DNA of 64,000 nt from Pyronema omphalodes (taxonomy: Eukaryota > Ascomycota > Pezizomycetes > Pezizales > Pyronemataceae): positions 62,001-126,000 of the forward strand of contig JAJJXM010000020.1 in the NCBI GenBank assembly GCA_024516155.1, in the 5' to 3' direction. Both the position numbers and the translations under genes were made by a program. Position 1 is the stretch's first letter. Every line of letters begins with the position of its first letter. Below, piece after piece: positions 11,979 through 23,256 of the stretch. The notes under the pieces were generated by a model, which was not told where the DNA came from, made no database searches, and saw nothing but the letters and a program-made list of their open reading frames with translations.

Positions 11979-14900
11979 ACTTTGCTTCAAACCCCTTTTT
12001 ATTTCTTTTGTATTATGACTTTATGGTGTTTAGGAGTTTTATTTTATATTGAATAACTTTGTAACTATTACGTTTGTTTTGTATTATAGCTTGCATGCAT
12101 ATATTTTGTGGCAGGAGTTTTATGTTCTTTTTTTCTTTTGTAAGCTTCTTTTAGTAGGAGGGGAGGGGGGTTATTAGTTAGGTGGTCATCGAGATTGTAG
12201 ACATACGTGTTTTTCATACTCCTTTTTTTTTTTCTGTGCTGGGTGTGGGATTAGTGTAGATTATTAGCAGGAGATATGGAGAGTAAGAGGTGTATAAATG
12301 AATTTTCTTCTTTTCGCCCCAATGAGGGTTACATAATGACCGTGCAATTCGTGAGGTGACATTGTTATGACTTGAGTAAATCTGCAATGCCATGAAATTA
12401 CGCAGACATTCAAAGCTGCTGATGGAAATAATATAATCATCGGTTGTATCAGTAAATACCAATAACCCAGTATCAATAAATATTACTAACCCCCTCTCCG
12501 GCCGACTTTACTCCCGATACCAGTATCTGGGATGATGAGGAAATAATGTTATATTGGATATATCACTCCGTATGAACGTCCCCTGGCTTTGTATAGTATA
12601 CCGGATTATACTCGTATACTGAAATTTGGTTAAATGTATTATGGGTGTACACTGGACACTACCGACTTTGCGTGGGAATAGCGGGGATGGAGGGAGTGAG
12701 CATAGCGGGGAAGGAGGGGGTGAGAGGAGGGAGGGGGTGCGGGGTGAGGGGGTGCGGGGTGCGGGGTGAGAGGAAAGAACAACCCCAACTTCATCTATAC
12801 GATAGCAATAGAAAATCTAAATAGACAGGGGGGTGTCTATCCGAGTGCTCTATTCGCGTTCTATAGAAAATATTTTTTGTGATGAAATAGCCCCCCACCC
12901 CCCCCCCCCCCCCCGCCGTCCGTTGCTATAGAGCGATGGGAAGTACTCCATGATACATGATACATGATGTTGCTGTAGCGTGGAAATGGATTGATGTTAT
13001 GGAGTTTACAGATTTGTCGTAGGCAGGTAGCAGGTAGCAGGTAGCAGGTAGCGGGAGTTGTGGAGATAATGGTAAGGGTAGCATGGTATGTAGATCAAGA
13101 TATATATAGGCTTGTGAGATTATGGTTATTTCATTGAGTGATGGAAGATGAGGAATGGGAAAGTAAATATTTTTAAAGTTGTTTGTAAGTATATATCGGC
13201 GTATACATGTGAAAATATTTTGCATTGGATAAAGAAGCTGCGGCCCGTTGACTTAGGAACGGGGCTGGAATGGTTTATTTACGTACTGCGGTAAGTAGTT
13301 TTGAGCGGAGGTTTTGTAGGTAGATAAGCTGAAAGTGTGTTGCATGATGGATGGAATATGTTGAGAATGTGGAGGAGCGGTGTGGGTGTCATGGGCCGAG
13401 AGTGGAGGAATAGACAGGCGAAATTCTTGATTTCGGCGGGCTACAAAAAGCTCTTTGAACACTCCTCTCTTTCTGACATTGTATTCACACAGTGGTCATA
13501 TCTTCCATCTATAACCTTCTTCTTATTTGGATTATTTCGTGTTGAAACTTTTTTTCAAAATGGGCAGAAATTTTGTCACTTTCAGTTTGGTTTATTCAAT
13601 ATACATGGCTTCATTGACGACACCAACATACCATGTACCTAACATTGGGAATATCTAGAGAAATGGTAACCCAGCCCCACGTCGCCACAACCCTTTTTTT
13701 TCACAGACAGTACACTAATGGAAGACAGAAATAGTCCACACGGTACACAATACTATCAAGCAGCCGAGGCCCAGGATTCCACCTGTACCGGTACAAAGAT
13801 TGCTAGCCCAAAGCAAGACAACGAATGGGATGTCGCCACGAACCTACAGCACAAGAGACTGTGTGGGGACATACTACAGGTTGTGTATTCTATGACTTAG
13901 GGAAAAGGCCACAGGGTTTGTATGAAGATGTGCAGAACAACTACTATCCGACCTCGGAACTTGTTGTAATGATCGATCAGGAGAACAGAATATAGCAAGC
14001 CTCTGATCATATAGGAATAAATACAGTGACCATGTCATAGGGGTCGTTGTATGACCCGGTTATCAAGTCGTTGCCTTCCTGGATCAAGCAAGAATAACTA
14101 GTAATCTCTTTTCACCATCATGAAAATTTATATCAAACGGTATGGATCATCTTTTATATCCCTTTGGTTAGGCCATTCTGATGAATTGTACTTAGTAATG
14201 TATACTGGCAAACGTTATTCATTGCCTCCATCTTTATTTTTGGGAAATTCCAGCGCGGCCTTGACGCAAAATATGCAGCTATCCAGACATGGAAAAACCT
14301 ACCATGCGCCTGCTATTGTGAATATCAACAGATAATGGTAATTTTACCCCACTGCACCTGCACTCCTCTTTTCCCACTATTAGAAGACTAAAAAAAAAAG
14401 ACAGAATAATGTGATGATACTGTTGTCTCAGAGTGCAATGGAATAAATAATTATATATTATTAATACATACTTCCGCCACTCCGGAATGAATATATACCA
14501 GCAATGTCGGGTTGTAAGTCTTGACCTGCTCAGGTCCAACTGAACACGGTGTGCATCCATGGTTACATTCGAACAGAGATCAGCACAGGGGCATCAGGAG
14601 AATATGTTTGGGATGGTGAGATTCTTCTTCACAATCATCTTCCAAACACAAACTTATGAACTTGCATACATTCAGCAGTACAAGTGATCAGATCTGGTTG
14701 CCTTGTCTATAGATACTCGTCTGGACATAGTTACAGGGTGATACAGGCTTGTTGCATCCGTGAGCTTGTTGGCCTCGTGAGGCATAACAGCCATGAATAT
14801 TTTGTCAAGAAGGCAACACCCTTCTTCAACTAGCTAATCCACAGCGTGAAGTGTATCAACAATTGTCAGATCGGGAGAGATGATCGTGGGTCTCTGTTGT

Positions 14901-16426
14901 AGTTGCCGAGGCTGAATGTTGTTCACATATTTGTTTTCATTGGTTTTTTTTTTTTTCTTTATTTTTTTTGTTTGTAAAGAAAACATTTCATGTATAATGG
15001 ATTTCCATAATTTTTGCAATCGCATTAATCACAAATATTATAGCTTACCCTGACATTTTCTTATGTTGTAGTGCTGTGAATTTTACCTGCATTAGCACAT
15101 ATCAGGATCATAGACCATATTGCTGTGCATGATGCCCACGACGGTGCTAGTGTGGAGATTGAATCCCACGTTGTCGTGGCGAGCAAACCATGATGCAACG
15201 CTATGGTGAGGAGGTCACTATGTCCTTCAATGTACACTACGTTCTCGCGCCACAGACACTACACACAACAAAAAAATGTACTGTAGGGTGTCAAACCGCA
15301 GGATTATGCGGCAGATTGGGGTCCGTCCTATAACGACCAACATCAAGAGGAAAAACAAATATGTGATTATTTCAGGAAGGGTGGGTTGGGTTTTCATGGT
15401 TATGATTTGGTGGTTTTGGAGGGTTGGCTTTTTCTCGTAAGTGCGTACCAGGGAATTTCGGAAAAATATGCGAGGCTAACGCGTTGGACGGCACTATTTT
15501 CCATTCTGGATATCATGATTGTATCGATTATACGCATGTGCCACTAAGACGTTTTTACTGGCCACCAATTAATCCGCCTGTTAACAAAGTGTTTTAGATT
15601 GCAGCCCATAATGTCAGTTGTATAATTATTCCTTCCCACTCTCCACATCTCGTATAGTGATGATTTACCAGGTTCAGGGCCAACGCGAGGCCCACAGATT
15701 ACCCGTAACCCGTTTCTGGAATATGATATGTTGTGTGAGAGTCTCGAGTGTGGGAATGAGATCATCATCTTTCACCAGCTGTCCGATGAGGCCTGGTTAC
15801 CGTTATCTCTAGAGGAAGAATAGGCACCGCTTATGCAGAATCTCACAGAGGTCCACATCGCCAGGTGTAAGGTGTGAGTGCCAATGATGATGAATGGAAA
15901 TCTGGAGCGGAAGAGTGGAACGGAGGATCGTTCGGAGTCGACGATAACTGCTGTAAGTTGTGTCGCCGTCATTCTGCACATACGTAACTAACATGATAGG
16001 AAACCAATGAGCGGCTACCATCGCTGTTGAAACCTGCACTGTGAAAAAATCGGCCGCAGCGAGAACACGAGGGTCCAACACACGGGGGTCTGTGTTCGCT
16101 GCTGTCTCGACGAGAATGTTTGCTCGAGTCCTCAATAAAAATGCAAAACTCCAAGACAATATCGAAGACGACACCTTGGTGGTTGATACTGAGTAAGTGA
16201 GGAAGCTCCGGAAGAAAGAACAAGAGAAGGAGGAAGAACTTTGCGGCCTGCCTTCCCCGGTTGATGCGATTTATAAAATATTTCAATTACGCATATTGTT
16301 AGAAATGGAAGTGCATGTTATAAATCATAGACGGAGTGAATTTTAAGAAAATTTTCAACCGTAATATCGCGGTATTTATATAATGTGAATTAAACAAGAG
16401 CATGATTCCGCCTACATGCCAGCTTG
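11979..16426. other. Gene-poor AT-rich region with simple repeats
   Basis: No ORF here looks real: all are short, and none has a recognisable motif or joinable splice signals. Features that can be seen are a G-rich minisatellite at about 12680..12775 (GGTGCGGGGTGAG-like units), a C17 homopolymer at 12898..12914, a four-copy GTAGCAG heptamer repeat at about 13023..13053, and several A- or T-runs (e.g. 14390, 14945). Base composition and the absence of any open frame suggest degraded repeats rather than genes. Confidence 0.5.
12898..12914 (+). repeat. C17 homopolymer
   Basis: An uninterrupted run of 17 C, preceded by CCCCCCA. One of four long C/G homopolymers in the intergenic parts of this window. 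Confidence 0.95.
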
Positions 16427-16527
16427 ATTCCGGTTACACAACGATATGATTCCTTACTAAACGATAATATGATAATCACCAACGTAGATTAACATAAACT
16501 ATGGCCAATTTGTACTCTAGAGAGTAA
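16427..16527 (+). repeat. 101-bp direct repeat, left copy
   Basis: Starts ATTCCGGTTACACAACGA and ends CTCTAGAGAGTAA. It matches 17504..17604 over the same 101 bp with about eight substitutions and no gap visible by eye. Confidence 0.9.
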
Positions 16528-17503
16528 GAGGAAATTGCTATACGTGGCAGCTGGATTTCATGATCACAAAAGAATAGTCGATGGTAAAAACAAGGAGCAA
16601 AAACAAGAAGCGAAATATCATTCAGAAAACAAATCAAACATACCAATCTAGAAAAGTAATAGTAAATCAAGGAAATATACAGAAGGTGGAAAACTGAAGC
16701 GAAGAAAACTGTATCCGGCATCTCACTTCTAGGGTTCATGAAAGGCCGGCCTCCCAACCGTATAGCCAGTTTGCCGGGTAGAATCGTGAACCAGGTAAAC
16801 TGAACTGACAATTCACAGTTAGTTGGTGCAGTTTTTGTGTCCCGGATACACAGTTGGTTCAGTTCTGAGGTGTCCAGAAAACTAGGCAACTGCAATGCAC
16901 TGATTAAACGGACTCGATAAATACAACCCGGCAGTTTAGCCACATTGGGAACCAGTGCATGAGGGATAAATACCGGTGGCCAAGCCTGCCAGTGTCTCAG
17001 AAATCCTTATTCCACCAGTTTCTGGTAATCAGGTTTCCTAACCTTTACGAAATGGCGTTGAAAATGCTCTCAGAACGTTCCCGCGATGACTGACGAGTCT
17101 GAACTGCTGTTTTCAAAATGCAAGCGGATCATTATATCGGACCGCCATTCAATACAGGCAGATACTCTGGAAGCCATCGAGGGGCTCAAGATCTTCAATT
17201 GTAGGCGTCAGTTGTGATTTCTGGGGACCCAATTGGGATAAAATTTTGTTATGTATGCACTGAATAATATTTATCGCCCCTTCATAAACCAGTTCCTCTG
17301 GACAAACCAGTTTTGGCAGTTTTAAACAGTTCACCTGGTTTTCCAAGCCTTGCATTCAGTTAACTGGTTTTCGTAGTTTAACCAGTTTATATTGCTGACA
17401 GTAAACTGAACTGGGTCGCCGTACAGTTCTCAAATTCCAACAGTCCGTACAGTCCGTTTTGGCCGTCATTTTAAACTGGTTTGTACGACTGGGGGGTCTG
17501 TTT
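16528..17503. other. 976-bp segment between 101-bp direct repeats, dense in AACCAGTTT-like motifs
   Basis: Both flanks of this interval, about 16755..16945 and 17285..17485, are crowded with AACCAGTTT / AAACTGGTT words in both orientations; TAAACTGAACTG occurs at both ends. There is no transposase-like ORF; a 155-codon minus-strand ORF spans the repeat border and has no recognisable motif. The arrangement resembles a small non-autonomous element with subterminal repeats, or a segmental duplication scar. Confidence 0.5.
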
Positions 17504-17604
17504 ATTCCGGTTACACAACGACATGATTCCTTACTAAACGATAATATGATAATCACCAACCTAGATTAATATAAAGTTCGGCAAATTTGTACTCTAGAGA
17601 GTAA
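17504..17604 (+). repeat. 101-bp direct repeat, right copy
   Basis: Second copy of the repeat at 16427..16527, same orientation. The differences are mostly transitions, plus a cluster near the CTATGG/GTTCGG block. Confidence 0.9.
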
Positions 17605-18291
17605 TTTATCAAATCATACGCTGACTAGACCCAATATAATATTCATGCCATTACAGATAATTGGGGTGGTGCTTATGCTACGAGATGAAGATTTTGTTGC
17701 TAAGCGCCGACGAAACTCAAAGGCTAACCCATGTCAGGTAACACGGCTAGGTTATTTCAGTACTTTGACGTAAAAGTACCTGGGCACAAGGCTGTATTGT
17801 ATCACTATCACCGACTGATGTTCCCCTAACAACTGTTGATGTGCCAAGACACTTACGTTTCATGAGCTACCAGATGTCTTTTCATGATCATGTTTAAAAA
17901 TGGGTATCACAGGGCTGTTTGAAGCTCCCTCTTAATTCCCAGGACCCCTCTAATCAAAGATGCAGTTGTTGTGCTGCTATGTCCGTTCGAATGATATGGT
18001 GTGCGCTGTACTTGAGGCACTCTCGAGTACAACCAAAGCCGCTCTGAGATAATGTACTCCGAAGGCGCCTTATGTAGAGCAGGTATGCGGATTGTTAAAC
18101 TAAGCCTCTCACTTCAGCTCATCGCCATTGTGGTGCAACGACTGCCTGCCTGTACTCCGTGAGTGTCCTTATCGATCCTACATACAACCGTCACTACACC
18201 TACCGTTTCAAAGGGTTCTGAATATTCGGCTGTGACTTTTCGACTCTCTCAGGCGATTATTTCCAACAGCGAACGTTGATCATTTTCTACG
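17605..18291. other. Upstream region of the NLR gene
   Basis: No gene seen. The last 120 bp before the start codon at 18292 is CT-rich, as expected for a leader. Confidence 0.4.
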
Positions 18292-21200
18292 ATGGATCCT
18301 GCGACAGCGCTTGGGCTGGCTTTCGCCGTACCCGGCGTTCTTGATGTCCTGATCAAGACGTGCTTGGATGGATATCGCTTCATCAGTACAGCTCGTAGCG
18401 CCGATGAAGATTTCGAAGACCATCGATACCAGTTCACCATCGAACAGCAAAGGTTGAACGATCTTACCACTAATGTCGCTCGTACAATCCATGAGTCAAG
18501 GCTAAGAACCGATGATATGCGATTTCGTCTGATCTCTAGTACTCTCATCAGGATCGCACAGCAGTTTTCGGACTTCAAGCAGCTTGAACTTGTGTATGGC
18601 GTCAAGGTTTCTCCCAACGAGAGTTCAGCAGAGAAACCGAGCAAGCGATCCTCCATTCGCAAGGTCTTCGGCATAGGAAAATCCCGGAAAGATACCAAGC
18701 ACGAGACGGATGCCTTCGAAGCCGTGTTAAACCTCGGCGATCTACATTTGGACAAAAATCTTGAGGTAGCAACACTGAAAACCCTTGAAACACCTCTTAG
18801 AAGCGTCATCGACATATACTCAAGACTACGATGGGCTTGCTTGGATTTCCAAAAGACTAAAACTCTCATTACTAAATTGGAAAAATATAACGACAACATT
18901 GAACATCTGGTGAATGGGCTCAATAACGGTATGTTTTCTCAATGAATCTAGGATGACTCTTTTTTTTTATCTAGATAAATGGAACCTGATGAATACATAG
19001 AACATGGACGCGGAATGACGACAGTTGTTGCTACGACAACAAAGCATAAAATCCACTTCATGGTACCATTTCCCAGAAACTACGATTTCATCGGCAAATC
19101 TCATATTGAAATGTGGTTGGCGGACTATCACCAAAAACGGATTGCATCTGGACAATGCGAACATACAGGCCATCTTCGCCTCGCACTGTGTGGCCTCGGT
19201 GGAATAGGGTAAGTGTGTTTTTATAGACAGCAGGTTTTATGTTAAAGCCGGATGCTAATTCAAGATTCAGGAAAACACAGGATGTCCTTAGCTTCATCTA
19301 TGGATACGAGAACAAACGAACGGTGTTTTGGGTCCATGCCGGAAGCGTCGCTCAATTCGAAGCCGATTGCCAAAAGCTGGCATCGGTTGCCAAGATCCCT
19401 GGACACGACAACACCGAGCAAAACTCCGGATCGATTGTGAAACAATGGCTCGAAAGTCCTGAGAGTGGAGAATGGATTCTGGTTCTCGACAATGCCGACA
19501 ACATGTTGGACTTCTATCCGAAAACAGCTGAAAGTACTTCATCCGAACAAAGCAACACTACTGCTATCTCACAAGCTGGAATTGCAAAATTCATCCCTCG
19601 AGGCTCCAAAGGAACTATTATTGTCACCACCCGGGATCGAGAGGTCGCACGGAGTATAACAAGTCGGAATGTTATAATCAAGCCGGAACTCAACCCTGAG
19701 CAAGCCATGGAGCTTTTTCACCACCACTGCCCCAATATAGAAGACGCAGCCGAGGACACTAGTTCGACTTTACAGCGCCTCCTGCAAGTATTGCAATACC
19801 TCCCTCTTGCGATTGTACAAGCCGCGGTGTATTTGGACTTGAATCGCTCAGTCAGCATATCGGAGTATATCAAGATTTTTGAAAGCAAAAAGGCATCCCC
19901 GGAGCTGAAGCACCTACTATCGAAGCCGCACGACAACATCTGGCGGGACAACAGCGGGAATGCGGACACTATCTTGACAACCTACTCCATCAGCTTTCGC
20001 CAAATTCAGCAGCAGTCAAAACTGGCGGACTCCTTCCTTCGGTTCATGGCCTGTATTGACCGGAAGGCAATTCCACGAGATCTTCTGACCGAAATCCACT
20101 TGGATGGAGTTGAAGACAGGCTGCTCATTTCCGAAGCACTCGATAAGCTAGTAAACTTTTCAATTCTCCAGCATGCCAAAGTTGATTTCGGATCCGGCAA
20201 GGGATACGAAATCCATTCACTCGTTCATCTCGCCATGCAAACCTACTTGACATCGGGCGAGATGGATACCGCTTTGAATGAGGCATCCACCGTTCTGGCC
20301 AATACATTACCCAATGTGGAATACGAAAGTTGGGCAGCGTGGCGGGCTTATCTGCCTCATGTGACGGCACTACTTGAGAATTTAAAGCAAGATTCAGAAG
20401 CGAGTGCAAATTTGTGTATGGGGGCTGGCTGGTATCTTCTGGAGGCGCTTGGGAGGTATTCAGAGTCCCTAAAACTCTACAAACGGGCAACACAGCTTTA
20501 TACGATTTTGTCGGGCGAAGGAAGCGCTCAAACTTTACAGGCCATACAATATGTAGGTCATTGTTACCAATCGGCTGGACATCTGAAAGAAGCCCAAGAG
20601 CTGCAGGAAAAGGTTCTCGAAGTTCAGAGGCGCACGCTTGGAGAGGAGCACCTAGACACTTTGAGGTCTATGAATAATCTTGCGAACACATATAGAGAAC
20701 TGGGTGGAAGGTTGAAGGAGGTACAAGAGCTGCAGGAAAAGGTTCTCGAAGTTCGGAGGCGTACGCTTGGAGCGGAGCACCCAGACACTTTGAGAAGTAT
20801 GCAATATCTTGCAATCACATATTTCGATGCGGGCGGAAGGTTAAAGGAGGTACAAGAGCTGCAGGAAAAGGTTCTCGAAGTTCAGAGGCGCACGCTTGGA
20901 GAGGAGCACCTAGACACTTTGAGGTCTATGAATAATCTTGCGAACACATATAGAGAACTGGGTGGAAGGTTGAAGGAGGTACAAGAGCTACAGGAAAAGA
21001 TTCTCGACGTTCAGAGGCGTACGCTTGGAGAGGAGCACCCGGACACCATGGGCACTATGTATAATCTTGCGATCACATATTTCGAAGCGGGTGGAAGGTT
21101 GAAGGAGGTACAAGAGCTGCGGGAAAAGGTTCTCGAAGGTAGGAGGCGCACGCTTGGAGTTGAGCATCTAGACACTTTGAGAAGTATGCAATATCTTGCG

Positions 21201-21503
21201 ATCACATATAGAGAACTGGGTGGAAGGTTGAAGGAGGTACAAGAGTTACAGGAAAAGGTTCTCGAAGTTCAGAGGCGTACGCTTGGAGAGGAGCACCCGG
21301 ACACTTTGAGAAGTATGCAATATCTTGCGATCACATATTTCGATGCGGGCGGAAGGTTGAAGGAGGTGCAAGAGCTGGAAGAGAAGGTTCTCGAAGTGAG
21401 GAGGCGCACGCTTGGAGAGGAGCACCCGGACACTTTGAGAATTATGCAAAATCTTGTAATCACATATGAAGAACTAGACGGAAGACAAAGAGAGGGGAAC
21501 TAG
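18292..21503 (+). CDS. NLR-type receptor: HeLo-like + NB-ARC + TPR repeats
   Basis: The model is join(18292..18928, 19001..19208, 19271..21503), 1025 aa. Residues 1-212 form a helical HeLo-like N-terminal domain (opening MDPATALGLAFAVPGVLDVL, closing with the typical RLRWACLDFQKTKTLITKL helix). In fungal NLRs this is the membrane-targeting, cell-death execution module. The NB-ARC domain follows: P-loop GLGGIGKT (about 277-284, assembled across intron 2), Walker B WILVLDNAD (about 350), a GTIIVTTRDREVAR sensor motif, a GLPL-like LQYLPLAIVQA and an MHD-like EIHSLVHLA (about 594). Residues about 721-1025 are seven 43-aa TPR units of the LQEKVLEVQRRTLGEEHPDT type, some nearly identical. The protein ends abruptly after the seventh unit. 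Likely role by family: heterokaryon incompatibility or non-self recognition, with the TPRs sensing the ligand. The intron-1 acceptor at 19000 is chosen because the more pyrimidine-rich one at 18974 leads to a stop. Confidence 0.88.
18929..19000 (+). other. NLR intron 1 with two candidate acceptors
   Basis: The donor is GTATGT at 18929. The acceptor CATAG at 19000 gives the full-length reading frame. The acceptor ATCTAG at 18974, preceded by a T9 tract, gives eight extra residues and a TAG. Unspliced RNA stops at 18945. Both alternatives would yield a HeLo-only protein of about 217-220 residues. Confidence 0.6.
20584..21490 (+). repeat. Seven 129-bp TPR-coding tandem repeats
   Basis: The unit is 43 codons. 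Units 1 and 3 differ by one residue in the repeat (A/V) and are nearly identical in DNA, giving a 258-bp higher-order period. Unit 5 combines the first half of the unit 2/6 type (SMQYLAITY) with the end of the unit 1/3 type (RELGGR). Confidence 0.9.
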
Positions 21504-23256
21504 TGGCCTTTGAAGTTCGTATGTCGGAATTATTGTAGCTTAGAATTTTGTGATTGATATTGGTGGACTAATATTTCATTGGGAGACTTTCTGAATGCTT
21601 TCTAAAATTCCCGAGGGTAGTCACCTTCTTCTGGTGAAACCGGTGATTAGGTGGTGAATATGAATTGTTGCCCAGAAATTCTCTCCGGCAGTTTTGGGCT
21701 CCTCATGTAAGAGCGTCAAAGTTCTTGAATTAAAAGGTTACTCGGTACGCAGCTGTGTTATGTTCCATCATTCACAATCCATGTTTTGAGCATCTTCATG
21801 CTCCCCATGCCCTGCAAGTAGTGCTGTCAGAGGAGTCAGAACTCCACTGCTGTCGGAGCGTCTAGCTATCCTCACATTCAATTTGTTAGGTTGCTTTAAG
21901 CTTGGATTAGGATCGGGGCACATTGTCTAAATATTGATTTGGAATAATGATATTCATGAATGGTGGTGCTGGGGTTCTGAGGTTTGAAGGTTCGGAGGTG
22001 GAGGACGTGATGTGCTGCTGTTGCTAGATGGTAAAAGAGAGGAGAAACAGCGAAAAGTGTTGTTTCGACACAGGAAAGTTTTTCTATTTTGCCCTCCCTC
22101 CCCCCCCCCCCCCCCCCCCGCCGAATATTCTGATCTATAGTATGTACTGGAAGGAGAGTTGAAGAGATAATATGTTGCTAATTTAGTAAACGAAGATTGA
22201 GACTGTTACAGTTACGCTGGATAGTGGCACTGCTAGGTTTTTTGTTGTACGGCGCCTAAGCCCACGTGACTAGGGCATGGAAGTGGAGGTATAGTTAGGG
22301 TATATCTAGATGTGGCTGCAACTTAGACCGTCATTCATAACAATTACACTCGATTCCATCTCCATCTTCTCACTCTTTCTCTCATGTCTTCGTTCGACAT
22401 TTTTATGCATATATGCATAACGCAATTGATTGCAGGACAATACGATTGTGTTTATGGCATGAATTGACCTCGAGGTTGATGATACGTACCGACCGATCTG
22501 GAGAAATACCACTGAATGGGACGGCCTATTTGCGTACAGTTTTGCTTCGTTTTCAGGGTTAGGGCATAACTGAGCAAACTAAATGACGTCAGAGTTGTCA
22601 TTCCTGAATTCCGTGAGCCCCCTCCCCTTCTTCACGTGTATTTCCCCCACCATACCATGAATCTCGACAAAACCACAAGTACAGAGCATGTAGCATACAA
22701 ATCCTCAACATCTGCCACCAATGAATCCATCCATAAACATACAGTACCCATCCGCAGCATATATATCCTCGTTTCCCAACGAAACACACTCTCTACATAT
22801 GTACGACAGGTATGACGCGTTGCGGACGCCGTAACGGCGTAACCCCTTCACGAAATTAGAAACCCAACCCGGAACCAGCCCTACAGGGGTAGTAACCGGC
22901 GGTGTCGATCATCATGCATTTCCTCAAAGCTTGGAACGAACTTGGAAAGGAAGCTCAGCTTGCTCAGCTCGCGTATGTAGCAGCAGCGTCGCTATGTATG
23001 AGGATCCTCTCCAGAAGATTTTCCGAGTCGACCTGATCTACTCTTGACTTCTCATTTCTCATTTTCCTGGGAGATTAACTGAACAAACACCACGATCCAC
23101 GATTCACGATATTTCCTTCACGAACGAACGATAAAATAAAACATAATTAGCAACAGCGACATAGAATCACCTGCCCTTTGGAGAGGTCTCAAACTAGATC
23201 GGAAACGAGAAAGAAAGAAAGAAAGTGCAACACCACGCCCGCCCCAATCCGAAAGA
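21504..23256. other. Intergenic with C20 homopolymer
   Basis: No gene is supported in this 1.75 kb. A run of 20 C lies at 22100..22119. A (GAAA)n tract sits at about 23209..23225 just before the next start codon. Confidence 0.5.
22100..22119 (+). repeat. C20 homopolymer
   Basis: An uninterrupted run of 20 C following CCCTCCCT. Confidence 0.95.

Noticed and set aside
16476..16943. 155-codon minus-strand ORF
   Set aside because: Spans the border of the 101-bp repeat and is composed of repeat DNA; no motif.
16427..17604. LTR retrotransposon with 101-bp LTRs
   Set aside because: Repeat ends are not TG...CA, no primer-binding site, polypurine tract or coding sequence is visible, so only a direct-repeat-framed segment is reported.
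18249..18923. 224-codon minus-strand ORF opposite the HeLo exon
   Set aside because: Sense strand has the HeLo-like domain in frame with NB-ARC after splicing.
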